The position numbers and the translations under genes are program-made. Positions 63,396 through 64,000 of a stretch of 64,000 bases of DNA are shown here, piece after piece (positions within the stretch are counted from its first letter, which is position 1; each line of letters opens with the position of its first letter). The notes beneath the pieces are model-generated. The model searched no databases, was not told the origin of the DNA, and worked only from the letters and a program-made list of their open reading frames with translations. This stretch comes from Solirubrobacter sp963724195 (lineage in GTDB: Bacteria; Actinomycetota; Thermoleophilia; Solirubrobacterales; Solirubrobacteraceae), in NCBI GenBank assembly GCA_963724195.1, contig CAVRTQ010000005.1, positions 186,001 to 250,000 on the forward strand. The letters are read 5' to 3'.

Positions 63396-64000
63396 TCCCG
63401 CATGAGCTCGATCGCGCGCTCGATCGCCTCGAGCGGCGGGACCAGCGCGAGCCGCAGGTAGCCCGCACCCGCGGGACCGAAGAACGAGCCGGGCGCAACG
63501 ATGACGCCCCGCTCGAGCCAGCGGGCGGCGAGCTCGTCGGAGCCTTCCATCCACAGGAAGAACGACGCGTCGCCGCCGGCCGAGCGCAGGCCCATCGACT
63601 CGAGCGCGGGGAGCAGGAGGTCGCGCTTGGCGCGGTAGCGGGCGCGCACCTCGGTGACGTGCGTCTCCTCGTTCCAGGCCGCGATCGCCGCGCGCTGGAG
63701 CACCTCCGGCGGCGCGACGCCGACGTTCGGCCGGTACTTCTTCAGCGCGGCGACGATCTCCGGGTCACCGGCGACGAAGCCCGCGCGATAGCCGGGCATG
63801 GACGAGCGCTTGGACAGGGTGTTGAGCACCGCCACGTTCTCCAGATCGCCGAGCTGGAGCGCGGACTGGGGGGCGCTGCGTCCGAAGTACAGCTCGGAGT
63901 ACGCCTCGTCGCTGGCCAGCACGAACCCGTGCCGGCGCGCCAGGGCCGCGGCCTCCGCGTAGAACTCGAGCGGAGCGGTCGCGCCCGTCGGGTTGTTCGG
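63392..64000 (-). CDS. Pyridoxal-phosphate aminotransferase, DapC-like (N-terminus outside window)
   Basis: The C-terminal ~203 residues of a class I/II aminotransferase. Visible: PNNPTGAT, FVLASDEAYSELYFG (Asp and Tyr contacting the cofactor), and the PLP Lys in NTLSKRSSMPGYRAGFVAG, ending LALVPPLEAIERAIELM. Adjacent to dapD, which makes succinyl-aminoketopimelate, so succinyldiaminopimelate transaminase (DapC) is the likely role. The gene continues beyond base 64000. Confidence 0.88.
   Translation of the reverse strand, partial: PNNPTGATAPLEFYAEAAALARRHGFVLASDEAYSELYFGRSAPQSALQLGDLENVAVLNTLSKRSSMPGYRAGFVAGDPEIVAALKKYRPNVGVAPPEVLQRAAIAAWNEETHVTEVRARYRAKRDLLLPALESMGLRSAGGDASFFLWMEGSDELAARWLERGVIVAPGSFFGPAGAGYLRLALVPPLEAIERAIELMRD

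Noticed and set aside
1..64000. tRNA, rRNA, CRISPR arrays, insertion sequences, prophage genes
   Set aside because: Looked for T-loop signatures, regular repeats with spacers, transposase motifs and phage structural genes; none seen. The only homing enzyme is the one within the intein.

Overview
The window is about 64 kb of very GC-rich DNA from the chromosome of an actinobacterium. Gene content and order (rpoZ-coaBC; rimP-nusA-ylxR-infB-DUF503-rbfA-nrnA-truB-ribF; pnp-M16 peptidase-dapB; dapA-RNase J; ftsK-rodZ-cinA; recA-recX-rny-miaB; miaA-dapF-dapD), many GTG/TTG starts, ATGA/TTGA overlaps and leaderless-looking promoters suggest the Thermoleophilia/Solirubrobacterales side of the phylum. 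That placement is inference; no rRNA gene is present. I saw no phage, insertion sequence, CRISPR array, tRNA or rRNA.

Layout. 0-7.8 kb: end of a secreted beta-propeller gene (minus strand), rpoZ, coaBC, then a MoxR ATPase - DUF58 - transglutaminase module and a small TPR protein. 7.9-16.9 kb: the transcription/translation block rimP to ribF, a GGDEF protein and rpsO. 16.9-27.3 kb: a block that separates rpsO from pnp, with peroxiredoxin, DsbA-like protein, ECF sigma/anti-sigma pair, cupredoxin lipoprotein, SRPBCC protein, a membrane glycosyltransferase - AsnB - propeller operon, and a saccharopine-dehydrogenase-like reductase. 27.4-38.2 kb: pnp, M16 peptidase, dapB, LigD-type polymerase, dapA, RNase J, MFS transporter. 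38.2-45.4 kb: a two-component system, ftsK, rodZ-like gene, cinA. 45.4-49.9 kb: a decayed stretch (thpR, TAP-like hydrolase, CheR-like and histidine-kinase remnants). 49.9-64 kb: recA, recX, rny, miaB, GNAT, an intein-split radical SAM gene, SDR, FIST, miaA, dapF, NmrA, dapD and a DapC-like aminotransferase.

Functional links. Five DAP/lysine genes (dapB, dapA, dapF, dapD, dapC-like) imply a succinylase-type route to meso-diaminopimelate. PNPase, RNase J and RNase Y are all present, so much of the mRNA-decay machinery is encoded here. RecA, RecX, a LigD-type polymerase and a radical SAM gene overlapped by a LexA-type box form a DNA-damage theme.

Three things stand out. (1) Two families of palindromic non-coding elements lie at gene 3' ends: a ~430-bp nested-palindrome element in two copies, with the same end next to the upstream stop codon each time, and a ~60-85-bp dual-hairpin element in three copies with changing outer stems and conserved core. 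(2) A 345-residue LAGLIDADG intein sits exactly at the third Fe-S cysteine of a radical SAM enzyme. (3) DapF has Ser at both positions where catalytic Cys is expected. In addition, about twenty genes in the first 50 kb are interrupted by apparent frameshifts, nearly all single-base insertions, including essential genes (infB, truB, coaBC, ftsK). The last 14 kb has none. Sequence error is the likeliest cause, and affected genes are annotated across the break.
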